From Nipponacmea schrenckii (Eukaryota > Mollusca > Gastropoda > Lottiidae): a DNA stretch of 64,000 bases. Positions within the stretch are counted from its first letter, which is position 1, and the number at the start of each line of letters is the position of its first letter. Of this stretch, positions 30,773-42,466 are shown piece by piece. Location: positions 14,818,001-14,882,000 of the forward strand of contig CM060200.1 of assembly GCA_030562195.1 (NCBI GenBank), read 5' to 3'. The position numbers and the translations under genes are program-made. Below the pieces are notes generated by a model. That model worked only from the letters and a program-made list of their open reading frames with translations, ran no database searches and was not told the origin of the DNA.

Positions 30773-32397
30773 CTAAAGCTGGTCATTGATACCATCCGGT
30801 GCGAATGTCTTGAGCGTAAAAATCCATTTGAGTTCAATGGATCTACGTTTCTCCGTGTTTTTATCATCATCGGGGTCAGATTTAAGTTGTTCTATCACTT
30901 TTAAGGAGACATTTCTCTCAGAGTGTTTCGCAAGATTGAAATGTAGTGCGATAGGTTTATTTCTTTTATGTCGAATATCGGCAAAATGTTCGCCGATACG
31001 AGTTGAAAAGCATCGTTTGCTTTCACCTACATACTGTTTATGACAATATGTACAGGTTAAGAGATAAATAATATTTCGACTTTTACAATTAAAATTTGTT
31101 AGACAGCGATATTTTCGGCCAGTTGCCGAACTACAGAAGGAAGAAGTGTTGTCCATCCGCGTGCAGATTTTGCAGTCTTTCTTTTCGCAAGTCTCGAAAA
31201 TATTTTTAACATTAACTCCACTTGTTGTCCTATTTTTAGGAGGATGAGTAATGTTTGCCATGGTCAGTAGATCCTTAAGGTTAGGATTTCTGCGAAAGGC
31301 AGTGATAGACTTACAGGAGAATATTTCTTCACATAAAGTAGAGCCTTTAAGGAGATGCCATTTCTCCTTAATAATCTGATGAAGTTTTACGGCAGTAGGA
31401 TTGTAATCAGTAGTGAATACAATGGGTGTTGATCCTTGATTTAAGAATACTATAGGTTGTAGAAGATTATCCCTACGTAATGAATCTGCTCTTGCATGGT
31501 TCTCAATAATTATCTTTCTAGGGTAGCCTCTTTTAAGATAGTAGTTGATAAGATTCTTACTATGAATTGCATAGTTGTCGGGTGAAGTACAGATTCGTTT
31601 CAATCTGAGGAATTGACTGTAAGGTCCTTTTGTTTTAATGTGTTTAGGGTGACATGAGGTATATAACAAATAGGAGTGTTTATCCGTGGGTTTGTTATAT
31701 AAATCAAACTCTAGTCTATTGAGGTTCGGATTAAAGATCACCCACGTATCTAGAAAAGATACTTTTTTAGAAGAAAATTCTGCTGTGAATTTGATATTAG
31801 GGTGAAATGAGTTCATTTCCTTAATGAATTTCTCTAGTTCTGTATGGCCATGGCACCATACCATAAATATGTCATCTATAAATCTCACATAAATTTCTGA
31901 AGTTTTAGAAGTGAGTTTTAGTAATTTCTCTTCTAATTCGCCCATGAATATGTTAGCGAAAGAAGGGGCCACTGGGCTCCCCATAGCTGTACCTGAAGTC
32001 TGTTCGTATACTTCATCGTTAAAGGTAAACACATTGTGTTCAAGTACGATTTTGAGAAGTTTAAGGAGGCTAGACGGGGAGATTTTCCAGTCTGGTTTAA
32101 AACGTTTGATAGCTAGGGCGACGTGTCTTAGGCCCTGTTGATTAGGGACATTAGTATAGAGCGCCGTGACATCCATCGTCACTAGAATAATATCCTTATT
32201 GCTAGGTATTGGTAATTTTTCTAACCTTTGGATAAAATGTGTTGTGTCCTTAATATAGCTGGGATAGTATTTAACCAGATTTTTTATATGTTCATCAACA
32301 TATCTACTAATTTGTTTAGTGGGAGTATTGTTACCGCTAATTATGGGTCTGCCTGGAACTTTACCTGGTGTAAGGCATTTATGTATTTTAGGCAGAA
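30773..32397 (-). CDS. Penelope-like RT with GIY-YIG endonuclease, 5'-truncated
   Basis: The frame is open from the head-to-head junction to TAA-side stop 30775-30773; the ATG at 32182 is internal. Upstream of it are LPKIHK and GRPIISGNNTPTKQIS, the conserved finger motifs. RT motif A is MDVTALYTNV, motif B GTAMGSPVAPSFANIF and motif C RFIDDIF (residues 100-106 from that ATG). A CxxxxCxxC-like linker (CEKKDCKIC) precedes the GIY-YIG domain (IIYLLTC..., YVGESKRC, R-x-x-E-H). The protein copies element RNA at a nick made by its own nuclease. The reading frame has no lesion over more than 500 codons; only the N-terminus is missing. Confidence 0.9.
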
Positions 32398-32399
32398 GG

Positions 32400-33464
32400 C
32401 AGAAGTATACGAACAGACTTCAGGTACAGCCATGGGGAGCCCAGTGGCCCCTTCTTTCGCTAACATATTCATGGGCGAATTAGAAGAGAAATTACTAAAA
32501 CTCACTTCTAAAACTCCAGAAATTTATGTGAGATTTATAGATGGTCATGGAGGATACACACTCCTATTTGTTATATACCTCATGTCACCCTAAACACATT
32601 AAAACAAAAGGACCTTACAGTCAATTCCTCAGATTGAAACGAATCTGTACTTCACCCGACAACTATGCAATTCATAGTAAGAATCTTATCAACTACTATC
32701 TTAAAAGAGGCTACCCTAGAAAGATAATTATTGAGAACCATGCAAGAGCAGATTCATTACGTAGGGATAATCTTCTACAACCTATAGTATTCTTAAATCA
32801 AGGATCAACACCCATTGTATTCACTACTGATTACAATCCTACTGCCGTAAAACTTAATCAGATTATTAAGGAGAAATGGCATCTCCTTAAAGGCTCTACT
32901 TTATGTGAAGAAAACTTCTCCTGTAAGTCTATCACTGCCTTTCGCAGAAACCCTAACCTTAAGGATCTACTGACCATGGCAAACATTACTCATCCTCCTA
33001 AAAATAGGACAACAAGTAGAGTTAATGTTAAAAATATTTTCGAGACTTGCGAAAAGAAAGACTGCAAAATCTGCACGAAGATGGACAACACTTCTTCCTT
33101 CCGTAGTTCGGCAACTGGCCGAAAATATCGCTGTCTAACAAATTTTAATTGTAAAAGTCCAAATATTATTTATCTCTTAACCTGTACATATTGTCATAAA
33201 CACTATGTAGGTGAAAGCAAACGATGCTTTTCAACTCGTATCGGCGAACATTTTGCCGATATTCGACATAAAAGAAATAAACCTATCGCACTACATTTCA
33301 ATCTTGCGAAACACTCTGAGAGAAATGTCTCCTTAAAAGTGATATAACAACTTAAATCTGACCCTGATGATGATAAAAACACGGAGAAACGTAGATCCAT
33401 TGAACTCAAATGGATTTTTACGCTCAAGACATTCGCACCGGATGGTATCAATGACCAGCTTTAG
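32400..33464 (+). pseudogene. Inverted Penelope-like copy, internally deleted
   Basis: Starts at VYEQTSGTAMGSP and follows the minus-strand copy to the same stop (33462-33464). About 200 bp are missing after RFID, replaced by about a dozen filler bases, which removes motif C and shifts the frame. A TAA at 33345-33347 interrupts the C-terminus where the other copy has a Glu codon. The few remaining differences suggest a recent common origin of the two arms. Confidence 0.85.
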
Positions 33465-33638
33465 TCCGGATACATCCCAACCCCTTTTTCTTTATGCTTT
33501 ACTTTAACTGATGTATTCGCACTATCGCTTTAGTTCCACAGGTAGATCTCTACAGATCTGCCCCCTCCCTCTTTTTCATGTCCCCATTTTGGCCTACTAC
33601 ACTATTTTTAGTGTTTGCCTACCTAAGCAACTATAGAT

Positions 33639-34049
33639 ATGGCTTTTATCTGCGATCCATGTGGAAAAAACTTTACCTTCAGGACAAATTTGAAGCGACA
33701 TATCAAGTCTGTCCACCAACGCAGCAAGTTTGAATGTCCTAAATGCAAGAAGTTTTTCAAACGCCAGGACAATGTAACCAAACATGTTCTGAGAAAACAC
33801 ACGGACGTCTTAGCTAGAGCGGTTAATGATACGTTTGGTAATCTTGCCCCATCCATCTCACCAGACCAGCCTATAGAGATCCCATCACGCAAGGCAACGA
33901 ATTTTTGGAAAGATAGGAACATCTCTATCCCTTGGCCGAATTTCGAACGATGGGATGACCTAATGGAAGGTAGGATCAGCCTAGAAGAGCTCAACCCAGA
34001 GCCATGGACTGTCTTCCGACTACTTACTAGGGAAGACCTCAAACGCTAA
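33639..34049 (+). CDS. Two-finger C2H2 zinc-finger ORF downstream of Penelope RT
   Basis: 136 residues from ATG 33639. Finger 1: C5, C8, H21, H26. Finger 2: C33, C36, H49, H54. Both have the usual F-x(5)-L or related spacing and a short linker. The C-terminal 80 residues are acidic/aromatic (SIPWPNFERWDDLMEGR) and unfamiliar. The ORF lies inside the target-site duplication, between RT and ribozyme, so it travelled with the element. It could be an element-encoded nucleic-acid binding protein or a captured host fragment. Confidence 0.6.
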   Translation: MAFICDPCGKNFTFRTNLKRHIKSVHQRSKFECPKCKKFFKRQDNVTKHVLRKHTDVLARAVNDTFGNLAPSISPDQPIEIPSRKATNFWKDRNISIPWPNFERWDDLMEGRISLEELNPEPWTVFRLLTREDLKR

Positions 34050-34374
34050 TAGGCCTATTCATCAACCAACCGCTAACAATCCAACCTCTATATAACTCTT
34101 ATTTTTCTGGACATGGTTAAGCACTTTATTTTCACCTCTAAAACTCATTCTTTCTACTCTCTGCAATTTAAACTTATTTATAAAGATGGCAAAAGTCGCT
34201 AAATTTTGCTCCAAAAATGCTTTGGAACTACTAACGACTATAATCTCTATGAGATTCGCCATTCACCTGGAAGATCCGCCAAATTCTGAATGATCCGCCA
34301 CAGCACACGACGTCATCGTGATCCGCCATGGCTTTTCCTATAAGTAAGAAGCAGAGACAACCAGCAGATCATTA

Positions 34375-34413
34375 CAGCCTGAAGAGACCAATACAGGTCG
34401 AAACTAGTAGCTG
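34375..34413 (+). ncRNA. Hammerhead ribozyme (type I, minimal stem III)
   Basis: Stem I CAGC (34375-34378) pairs with GCTG (34410-34413). The core CTGAAGA (34379-34385) fits CUGANGA. Stem II GACC/GGTC (34386-34389, 34396-34399) encloses loop AATACA. GAA follows at 34400-34402. Stem III AC/GT has a two-base loop, and the predicted cut lies after A34409 (GTA). Penelope-like elements are known to carry hammerheads with very short stem III. All catalytic positions are intact. Confidence 0.8.
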
Positions 34414-34469
34414 AAACAAGGAAGAGAGTTTAATCTCGGCAACCCGCCAATCACTCATCCTTTAATTTC

Positions 34470-34483
34470 TTATACTTCAATCC
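34470..34483. repeat. Target-site duplication, right copy
   Basis: TTATACTTCAATCC, identical to the left copy at 30729-30742. Confidence 0.85.
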
Positions 34484-35216
34484 AACGACAACAAGGGAGA
34501 TAACTTAATATTAAAATTTATGAAGTAATTAGGAAAATTATTTAATTAAGCTAATTGGACTTTGGTTTGTTGTTTGATTTCCCTGAATTTTAACAAATTC
34601 AAACAATATTGTTTACAGGACATCAGGTCCTGTAGATTGCCAGAAATTGGTGGTCCTTCGATATTTTACCGATCATGACCGATGGTCCGACGATGTTTGG
34701 TAGCTATTTTTTAATTTGGCTTACTTAAAAAATTCATAGAGATAAGTGTACTTAAATACAGCAAAAATTGATAATTTTCATATTTTCGCCATCTTTAACC
34801 ATTACCAAAGGTGTGACCTATTTTATGACTTTGAAAACTAGGTCAAATGATATTCAATATATTGTTTAGATGTAGGTCATTGCAAATTTAGCCTACATAA
34901 TATTTTAAGGCTGTCGAAATACGTAATTGTAAGCAATTCTAGTTTGTATTAGATTTGATATTTGCATCCCCCATGACTTCAAAAATCTATGATCCTTCTT
35001 CAATTATGTATATTTGGCTGAAGATGAATCTAAATCTGAGTCATTGACACATTTCTGGCACACACTTATTGCACCGCGAGATCTTATTTCAAGGCAGATG
35101 GTAATACAGAAGTATTCTTTAAAAACACCCCACAACATGTAGGGTGGAACCAAAACCCTTTTTTTATTATTTTTAATCTGCCTAATTTTGTATACACCTC
35201 AAAAGACGATATTCCT
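34484..35216. repeat. Remaining Helitron-like sequence, then unassigned DNA
   Basis: 34484-34555 continues the interrupted repeat (AAGGGAGATAACTTAATATTA). 34790-34950 is an inverted copy of the 19031/19845 family. No gene is seen. Confidence 0.5.
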
Positions 35217-36719
35217 TTTTATACGCCCACATGTGGACGTATATTGTCGTCGCCCCTGTCCGTCGGTCCGACAACATTTGTTGTAGATACTATAGAAGCT
35301 ACAATTTTCTATGGATTTTAGTGAAATTTGGTATGAGCATTGGTATTGATACGATGGCGGTCAAGTTTGATTTGGACGATTTTTCAATAAATGGTTTTTG
35401 AGTAATTGCCCCTGCCTCTATATCTGATCGTCTGCCTGTCTGTCGGTCCATCAACATTTGTTGTAGACACTATAGAAGCTACAATTTTCAATGACTTTGA
35501 ATGAAACTTGGTTTGAGCATTGGAATTAATAAGACTTTGGTCAGGTTCGAATTTGATGATTTTTTGATGAACAGTTTATGAGTAATTGCCCTTGACTAAG
35601 TAACATTGTGTAAAAATTCATTTGTTGTAGACACTATAGAAGCTACATTTTCTGTGGATTTTTATGAAACTTGGTATGAGCATTGGAATTGATAAGACAA
35701 CAGTCAATTTAGATTTGGACGATTTTTCAATGAACGTTTTTTGAGTAATTGCCCTTGACTTAGTAAAATTGTGTAAAAATGTTATTGTGGGCAAAATAGA
35801 GCTACAATTTTCAATGGATTTTGATGAAATTGGGTATGAGTATTGAAATTGAAAAGACAACAGTCAAGTTCGAAATTAAAGATATTTTGATGAACAGTTT
35901 TTGAGTTTTTGCTCTTGACTTAGTAAGATTGCGTCAAAATTTTATTGTGTGAGCATTGGAATTGATAAGACACGGTCAAGTTCGAATTTGACAATTTTTT
36001 TTTTGACTGATAGTTTTTGAGTTATTGCCCTTCTTGTCAAAATTTTACTTTTGATGCAATAAATCCTTCAATTTTCAAAGGATTTTGATAAAACTTGGTG
36101 TGAGCATTGGAATTGATTAGACCTCAGTCAAGTTTGAATTTGACAGCTTTTCAATGAACTGTTTTGAGTTATTGCCCTTGACTTAGAGAAATTGTGTCAA
36201 ATTTCTATTGTGGTTGCAATTATTAAGAAGCTTTAATTTTCAAGGATTTTGATGGAACTTGGTGTAAGCATCAGCATTGATAAGACATTAGTCAAGTTTG
36301 AATTTCTGACTTTTTTTAGTTATTGCCCTTGACTTAGTAAAATCGTGTTAAAAAAATATATTTTTTATATACTTGTTCTTTAATTTTTTTGTGGACACAA
36401 TAGAGAGCTGGTTTTGTGATGGATTTTGATGAAACTTGGTTTGAATGTTTGTTATAACCCAAGGATGAACCCTATTAAAGATCAGAGCAATCAAAAAATA
36501 TTTAATATGACTTATTGCCTTTGTTCTTGAATGGACACGATAGAAAGCTGGATTCTTGATGGATTTTGATGAAATTTTGTGTAAGTGTTTGATATAACAC
36601 CAAATTATTGCCCTTGTTTTTTAGTTCTTTGCAGATACGATTGATGGATTTAAATGAAATTTGGTGTCAGTCTATCAATCACCCAAGGATGAACCCTATT
36701 GAATAATTGGACAAAAAAT
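35217..36719 (+). repeat. Pearl/HINE-like repeat array, copy 2
   Basis: Head ATACGCCCACATGTGGACGTATATTGTCGTCGCCCC, then about nine diverged monomers with ACACTATAGAAGCTACAATTTTC, GATGAAACTTGG and GAGTAATTGCCCTTGACTTAG. Confidence 0.8.
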
Positions 36720-36912
36720 CGAGGCCCCGTGTGCTACAGGCCTTGCACGTTGAAGATTCCTTGACAGTTGGAAATCAAGAAAGAGCAAGCTAATGCCACT
36801 GTCCTGGCAATATTTCCCTCATAGCACACTGCAGGACGTTGCCCGTCTTCATTAGCCCATAAGGTGCAGAAAAGTAGGATGTAAAACTCCATTCATTTCA
36901 TTTCATTTTGTT
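36720..36912 (+). repeat. SINE-like dispersed repeat, copy 1
   Basis: Shares with 53868-54057 the ordered words CCCCGTGTGCTACAGGC, CACTGTC, TTCCCTCAT, CTTCATTAGCCCATAAGGTG and AAACTCCATTCATTTCATTT. Similar domains are common in marine invertebrate SINEs. Confidence 0.65.
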
Positions 36913-37803
36913 CTTGAAATCTTTGTGGACATGATAAAGAGGTGGTTTCTTGATGGATTTTGATGAAATTTGGTGTTAGGCCGGGTGAGATGAGAATAGT
37001 ATTCTCAAGAAAGAACTGGCCTAGGTCATGAAGTAAGAAACAACATTATAGGATGAGATCCTAAGTCTAAACAATAGTGAGTGTTTGTTATCACTCAAGG
37101 ATAAACCCTCAGATTAATTGAAAAAAAATTTGTTTCAGCTTTTGCACTTATTCTTGAAAACGTGTTTCATTATTTGTGGACACAATACAGAATTTGTTTC
37201 TGGGTGGATTTGATGAAACTTGGTGAAACATTTGTAATTAACCCAAGGGTTAATCCTCTTGAAAATCAGACCAACCAATTTTATGGATTTTGATGAAACT
37301 TGGTGTGAGTGTTCCTAATCACCCAAGAATGAACTTCAATTAAAAATGAGAAAATCTTTTATTTACCGGTAACTCTTGTCAACCTCCTGAACAAATTGGC
37401 TACCATTAATAAATGTAGTTTTTATACGCCCACAAATTTATTCACCGAAATATTGTGTCTCTGCTAGCTAAAATTCTTTATGGATTCTCTTGATTTTTAT
37501 TTATATGGGTCAGTGTAATTATGAAGATGAGCCCTATCGATTTGTCGTAATGATCTGATAATTTTTCACCGAAATATTGTGTCTGACTTAGCATTTTTCG
37601 CCCCATTACCCACAGGGTGCAGTTCGTGCTTACTCTGTAGGCTATTATTCTTTATGGCTTCTTTTGATTTTTATTTTATGGGTCAGTGTCATTATGAAGA
37701 TGATCCCTATCGATGTTTGTGATGATCCGATAATTTTTTAACGAAATATTTGTACTTATGGCAGAGTTAAACCCTCCATTTCTATCCCCGCTCATTCCTT
37801 TTC
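36913..37803 (+). repeat. Degenerate pearl/HINE-like monomers
   Basis: Scattered GATGAAACTTGGTG and CCCAAGGATGAAC words, then a head fragment TTTTATACGCCCACA at 37423 and two units with GGTCAGTGT(A/C)ATTATGAAGATGA (continued at 38390). No gene is seen. Confidence 0.5.
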
Positions 37804-38170
37804 TCTATAAAAAATCCAAAATATAAAAAAGCTCTAACAAGTATTCGACTAAGTGACCATCCTTTAGAAATAGAGAGAGGTCGGTACACACAGGTCCCTA
37901 TAAACGATAGAATATGTCAACACTGTGATCTTCGTCAGGTTGAAGATGAACATCATTTCCTGTTAGTTTGTCTGAGATACAGTCAGCTCCGAGAAAAATA
38001 TTTAACCCCCGTTTTCTCCTGTTTTAAAAATCTATATCTGTCATTTGATATTATGCTAAATCCGCCACCTTTTATAGCTAAGGACATTTCTTGTTTTGTG
38101 TTTTTTCCCTTCAGGAGCGAAAAAAGGACCATGATGTATGTAATTTGTGTTAAATATTTTATAAAATTGG
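37804..38170 (+). pseudogene. 3' end of a LINE (non-LTR) ORF2
   Basis: Frame ALTSIRLSDHPLEIERGRY, then RICQHCDLRQVEDEHHFLLV with the CxxC...H...C finger that closes many LINE-type ORF2 proteins, then KYLTPVFSC. No RT domain is attached. It is a 5'-truncated insertion inside the surrounding repeats. Confidence 0.65.
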
Positions 38171-38530
38171 TATTTTAGTTTGTTTACTTTTTCACTGTAA
38201 ATTATCTATTGGTTTAGTGTTACTTCCATTTTTATTTACCATATATTTCATTGTATTGTTTATAATTGTATGCTTTCCACAATGGGCGTATATGCAATAA
38301 AAATCTTATTGCGTCTGACAATTACCCATAGGGTGAAACTCGTGCTCACACTTCAGGCTTTAACTCTTCATGGATTCTCTTTATTTTGTGGAACAGTGTC
38401 ATTATGAAGATGATCCCTATCGATTTTCATGATGCTCCAATGATTTTCATGGTGATATATGGTGTCTGACTTATCAATTTTTTTCCATTAGCTGTAGGGT
38501 GCACTAGGGTATACTAGGATGGCTTTCTGG
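38171..38530 (+). repeat. LINE tail and repeat remnants
   Basis: Non-coding; includes GGGCGTATATGCAATAAAAATC near 38285 and another ATTATGAAGATGATCCCTATCGAT unit. Confidence 0.4.
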
Positions 38531-38534
38531 AAAT

Positions 38535-39125
38535 GACCTTTCTTACTACATGCTTTAAATATGGCATTGTTGGCTTGGCATCTAGATCTAGAAGGTCTGC
38601 TATAACCACAGTAGTAAAATTTGATGAGGTTCCAGCTACACATAATGATTCACTCTCTGTTTCATCTGTGGTGTGTATAGCAGCAGCAGGAGCAGCTGTC
38701 CTAGGATCTTCTGTTTGATAAGATTGACTCTTGCACTACTAAAGGCTTTTTTCAAGATCAAGAGTCCTATTTTCAAGAAGTATTTGTCGAATAAGATGAG
38801 ATCGTGAACTACTAATAAAGGCATCTCATATGGCATCATCACCTTATTGTTAAGCAGACGCAGCTTTAAAATTACAGTCAGCAGAAAAAGATTTGAGTTT
38901 CTGAAAGAATTGGTGCAGTGATTGTCGTGATTGACCAGGGTCTTGTTTGCATGTCAATAAGAGATGTTGCATTCTCATCTCATTCTTTGGTTTGACATAC
39001 AGGTCTGTGAGAATTTCTGTAGATACATCATAAGTTGGGGCTTCTGATATGAATTCATGAACAGAGGGTGATACATAATTAATAAGAGTGCTTACTGTAT
39101 AATTCCGAATATAGTGTGCAATCAT
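38535..39125 (-). pseudogene. LTR-retrotransposon Gag fragment
   Basis: The 39125-38850 frame encodes ILTDLYVKPKNEMRMQHLLL, SLHQFFQKLKSFSADCNF, typical of Gypsy-like capsid sequences with the K-x-L-S-x-D-C-N-F motif. Downstream, in shifted frames, DAFISSSRSHLIRQILLENR and LDLEK continue the Gag alignment, then a Thr/Ala-rich tail. No LTR, protease or RT is visible. Confidence 0.65.
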
Positions 39126-39365
39126 GTATAATGCACACCCCTTCCTTATCTGTGCGAAATTGGGGAAAATTCATTTACCCATATATAGCCTGACCCCTTT
39201 TTGCTGCAAAAATACTATTTTAAGTTGGCATTTTACGGACACTAATATCGGGAAATAGTTGTCAATACGTAAGTCACCATTCATGGTTTTTTGTTGTTGT
39301 AATGAACAATGTTTCAGTGCACCTTACGTTGCTACTATAATTTTATAATAAAATCCATTTCAAGC
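39097..39365 (+). repeat. Dispersed repeat shared with 21915-22128
   Basis: Begins TATAATTCCGAATATAGTGTGC and ends TTTTATAATAAAATCCATTT in both places, with moderate divergence. Non-coding. Confidence 0.65.
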
Positions 39366-39471
39366 ATGTAGTTATTGAATCAAATCTCTTGTGTTGGTAT
39401 TATTGAGTTGTTATATAGAAATCATGTTTGTTATATAGAAATCATGTTTGAAAATTATTAAGTTGAAAGGC

Positions 39472-40085
39472 TATACTAATCGATAAATTTGTACACAACT
39501 TTATCGAGATACTGCACTATTCAATTACGGTACTAGCCTGATTTACAAAACCTTTAAAAGTTATGCATTTTAAATGCTATGGACCGTACCGAGGATGATA
39601 TTCAGTTGGGAGAAAAATGTGCAATTAAACGTAGACGTATTGAAGAAAATAACATTGACAGGAATTCCAAGGGCTAATGGTAACTGACTTGATGTAAGAC
39701 TTATAGGCCCCATTTCACTTATAATAATGCAAATAATAATCATGATATTGCGTCAGTTTCTTTTGTGTAAATTCTTTATTATTATTATACTAATCGATAA
39801 ATTTGTACACAACTTCATTGAGAAACCGCACTATATTCAATTACAGTACTCACCTGATTTGTTACATTCTAGATTAAAAAAACCTTGAAGAATTAATGCA
39901 TTTTTAATGCTATGAACAGTACTGAGGATGATATTCATCTTGAAGAAAAATGTGCAATTAAACATAGACATATTGAAGAAGATACCATTGACAGGAATTC
40001 GAAGGGCTAACGGTAACTAACTTGGTGTAAGTCTAATAGGTCCAATTACACTTATAATAATAATGCGAATAATAATCATGTTTTG
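39472..40085 (+). repeat. ~314-bp tandem duplication
   Basis: Copies 39472-39785 and 39786-40085 share TATACTAATCGATAAATTTGTACACAACTT, AATGCTATG, GAGGATGATATTCA and GACAGGAATTC. Each contains a short frame that begins after an ATG, with no gene character. Confidence 0.8.
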
Positions 40086-41416
40086 TGAATACTTAATTGT
40101 GATTGTTTTGTTTGTTTAACGTAAATAGATATCATTGTCTTTCTTAATTAAGTCTTTAATCATTGCTGGAGTGAAACAATTCTCCCAATAGTTTATTTTC
40201 ATCATCTGTTTTAACCCACGCATAGATTTATCGACTAGTATTGCCTCTCAACGGAAATGAAAAAATATTGCGGTAACCGTATTTATATTTAGACAAGACT
40301 CGATTACATTTTGAGGCATGTCATAAAGCATTCATTCAATTGTTCCTACAATAAAAGCCATCCAAAATACTTGAATAACTGTTGGTAACGGATGTATCGA
40401 AATAGATAATGCAATTAACACAAATGAACATTTAGTAAACCTCTTTGAAATTTTATGTGGAACAAAGAAGATTTTTATCATGTTGTGAGGATTAGCTATG
40501 ATGCATATATAGTGAATGTTCTTAAACCTTGGATTGTCTACAAGCCAGCAAATTAAGAATTATTGTGGTAATGGACGTAGGCCTACTTATTTTTTTTTTT
40601 ACGTACATATGCAAATTGGTAATGTACAACCAATGAACAATGCAAACACAGTAAAGAGAGAAGTATTAAATTAGGATCAAAATACAATAAATAAGCCAAT
40701 ATTTCAATCATGTAGAAATATATTTAAATTTAAAATTTGATTTAAGAACAAGAAACATGTAAAATTTCCATGGCCCTATTATAACATTATTACAGAAAAA
40801 ATGCCTAATATTAATTCTTTGACATTTGGAAACGTAAAATAAAAACCCCATGCCTTTTAATTGCATTAATGGAGAATCAATTTTGCGAAATACATTACTC
40901 CCAGTGTTTTAAAATATTTTATAAGGAAATTGTGACCAAGTCCATGAACCTCCATGTCATCACATGGCACTAACCTCAATGTCATGAACTATAATTTGTA
41001 CAACTTCTCCAGGAAAAAATGACAGTCATATTGAACAATGACTCAATCACTTGGAACCAAATATGTAACATTATTTTGTGTTCGTCCCAAGCACCCCCCT
41101 TTAGGACAAGATGCAATATTTCAAGCAACACATAATAACAAAACATGGATAGTGTGAACTGTCATTTATTAATGACTACAGAATATGAGTTAACATTTGA
41201 AATCAGAGATAATTTACACAAATATATATGAATAAGAAAAGCTTAACAAAACGATAATGAATAACAAAATAACAAAAATTTCATTAGAAGTTGGGCATAA
41301 TAATGATTTAAAATTTACGCCTCCTAAAACGATACAAAACGATTTTTCCTCATAGAAACTCAAAGCCATCCAGGAAAAACCGCAAAGCGGAAACCTGTAT
41401 CCAGATATCCTTCACT
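40086..41416. other. No gene seen
   Basis: AT-rich intronic DNA without recognisable repeats or open frames, apart from a T run near 40590. Confidence 0.45.
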
Positions 41417-42466
41417 AAGTAATAATAATAATAATATGGACGTTTCTTAAGCGCTAATATCCACATCACATAGGGACATGCTCAGAGCACTTGTATACAT
41501 CATACAATGAGTAATCAGTTGGTCTTTGGAATAAGTGAGTCTTTAGTTTCCATTTAAAGACTTGTATAGATGGTGACATTTTAAGATGGTATGGTAGACG
41601 ATTCCACAGAATTGCTGACGTGTGTTTAAAAGAACGAGCACGTTTTAAGATTGTACGTAGGAACTTGAAGAAGACATTGGTTCTGTGATCTCAAACATTT
41701 CGTTGGTACGTAGGGTGATATAAGGTCTTGTAAATAAGAAGGTGCTAATTTATTGACGGCTTTCGAGGTGAGCAATAGAACTTTAAACTCGATTCTCTCC
41801 TATACTCTCAGCCAGTGTAATGAACGAAGAACAGGAGATATGTGACTGTTTAATTTGGTTCTTGAAATAATCCAAGCCGCTCGGTTATGTACTTTTTGAA
41901 GTTTGAGTAGATTTTCTTGAGATATTCCAACAAGTAAACTATTTCCGTAGTCTGATCGCGAGAGCAACAAGACAGCGTTCTAAAGTTGCAGCGGCCTCCC
42001 GAGTAATCATGTGCCGGACAGCCAGATTCTTTAATGAAGTAGATAAGTAAATTGAGGACTGATCGTTCTGCAAATGGTTGTTTGTACACTTTCCAAGTCT
42101 TGAAGCGGAAGAGATTAGTATTGTTTCAGTTTTCTTAGCGTTTAGTTTCAACATATTATTGGTCATCCATGATTAAATATTGTCAATGCATAGTTCCATG
42201 TTGTTGTGTGAGGAATATTTGCTATCATCGCCAGGTCTGAAGGAATTTAATAGCTGGGTATCATCAGCATAACTATGACATGTCTATAACGATCTATAAC
42301 GATGCTAAGTGGTTTGGTATACAAACAAAACATGATTGGGCCTAGGACAGAACCTTGGGGTACACCACAGGTTAATGACATACGTTTTGAAAATGTTTCA
42401 TTTATAAAAACAGACTGTGACCTATCTAATAAATAGGATGTGCACCAATTTAGAACCGCTCCATGT
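41417..42466 (-). pseudogene. LINE reverse transcriptase, 5'-truncated and frameshifted
   Basis: From 42466 downward: SQSVFINETFSKRMSLTCGV, PQGSVLGPIMFCLYTKPL (RT motif B), SYADDTQLLNSF (motif C, catalytic YADD intact), MTNNMLKLNAKKTE (motif D/E region) and, in other frames, LWNRLPYHLKMSPSIQVF and KTHLF near the C-terminus. Several shifts separate these. The 3' end is an (AAT)n-like tail at 41420. This pattern fits the CR1/Jockey group. The upstream side abuts the palindrome-rich repeat at 42466. Confidence 0.8.

Larger units (their letters stand above)
30743..34469. mobile_element. Composite Penelope-like element insertion
   Basis: Bounded by the 14-bp duplication. Left part, minus strand: RT plus GIY-YIG gene (about 32397-30773). 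Right part, plus strand: a near-identical, 5'-truncated and internally deleted copy (32400-33464), then a C2H2 ORF (33639-34049) and a hammerhead ribozyme motif (34375-34413). The two copies meet head to head at about 32398; their outer ends share 30 bp beyond the stop codon. Inverted partial copies are a known product of Penelope retrotransposition. Confidence 0.85.

Noticed and set aside
30786..32141. Plus-strand frames opposite the Penelope RT gene, and their mirror at 33203-33451
   Set aside because: Antisense shadows of the RT/endonuclease coding sequence; identical peptides arise because the two copies are inverted.
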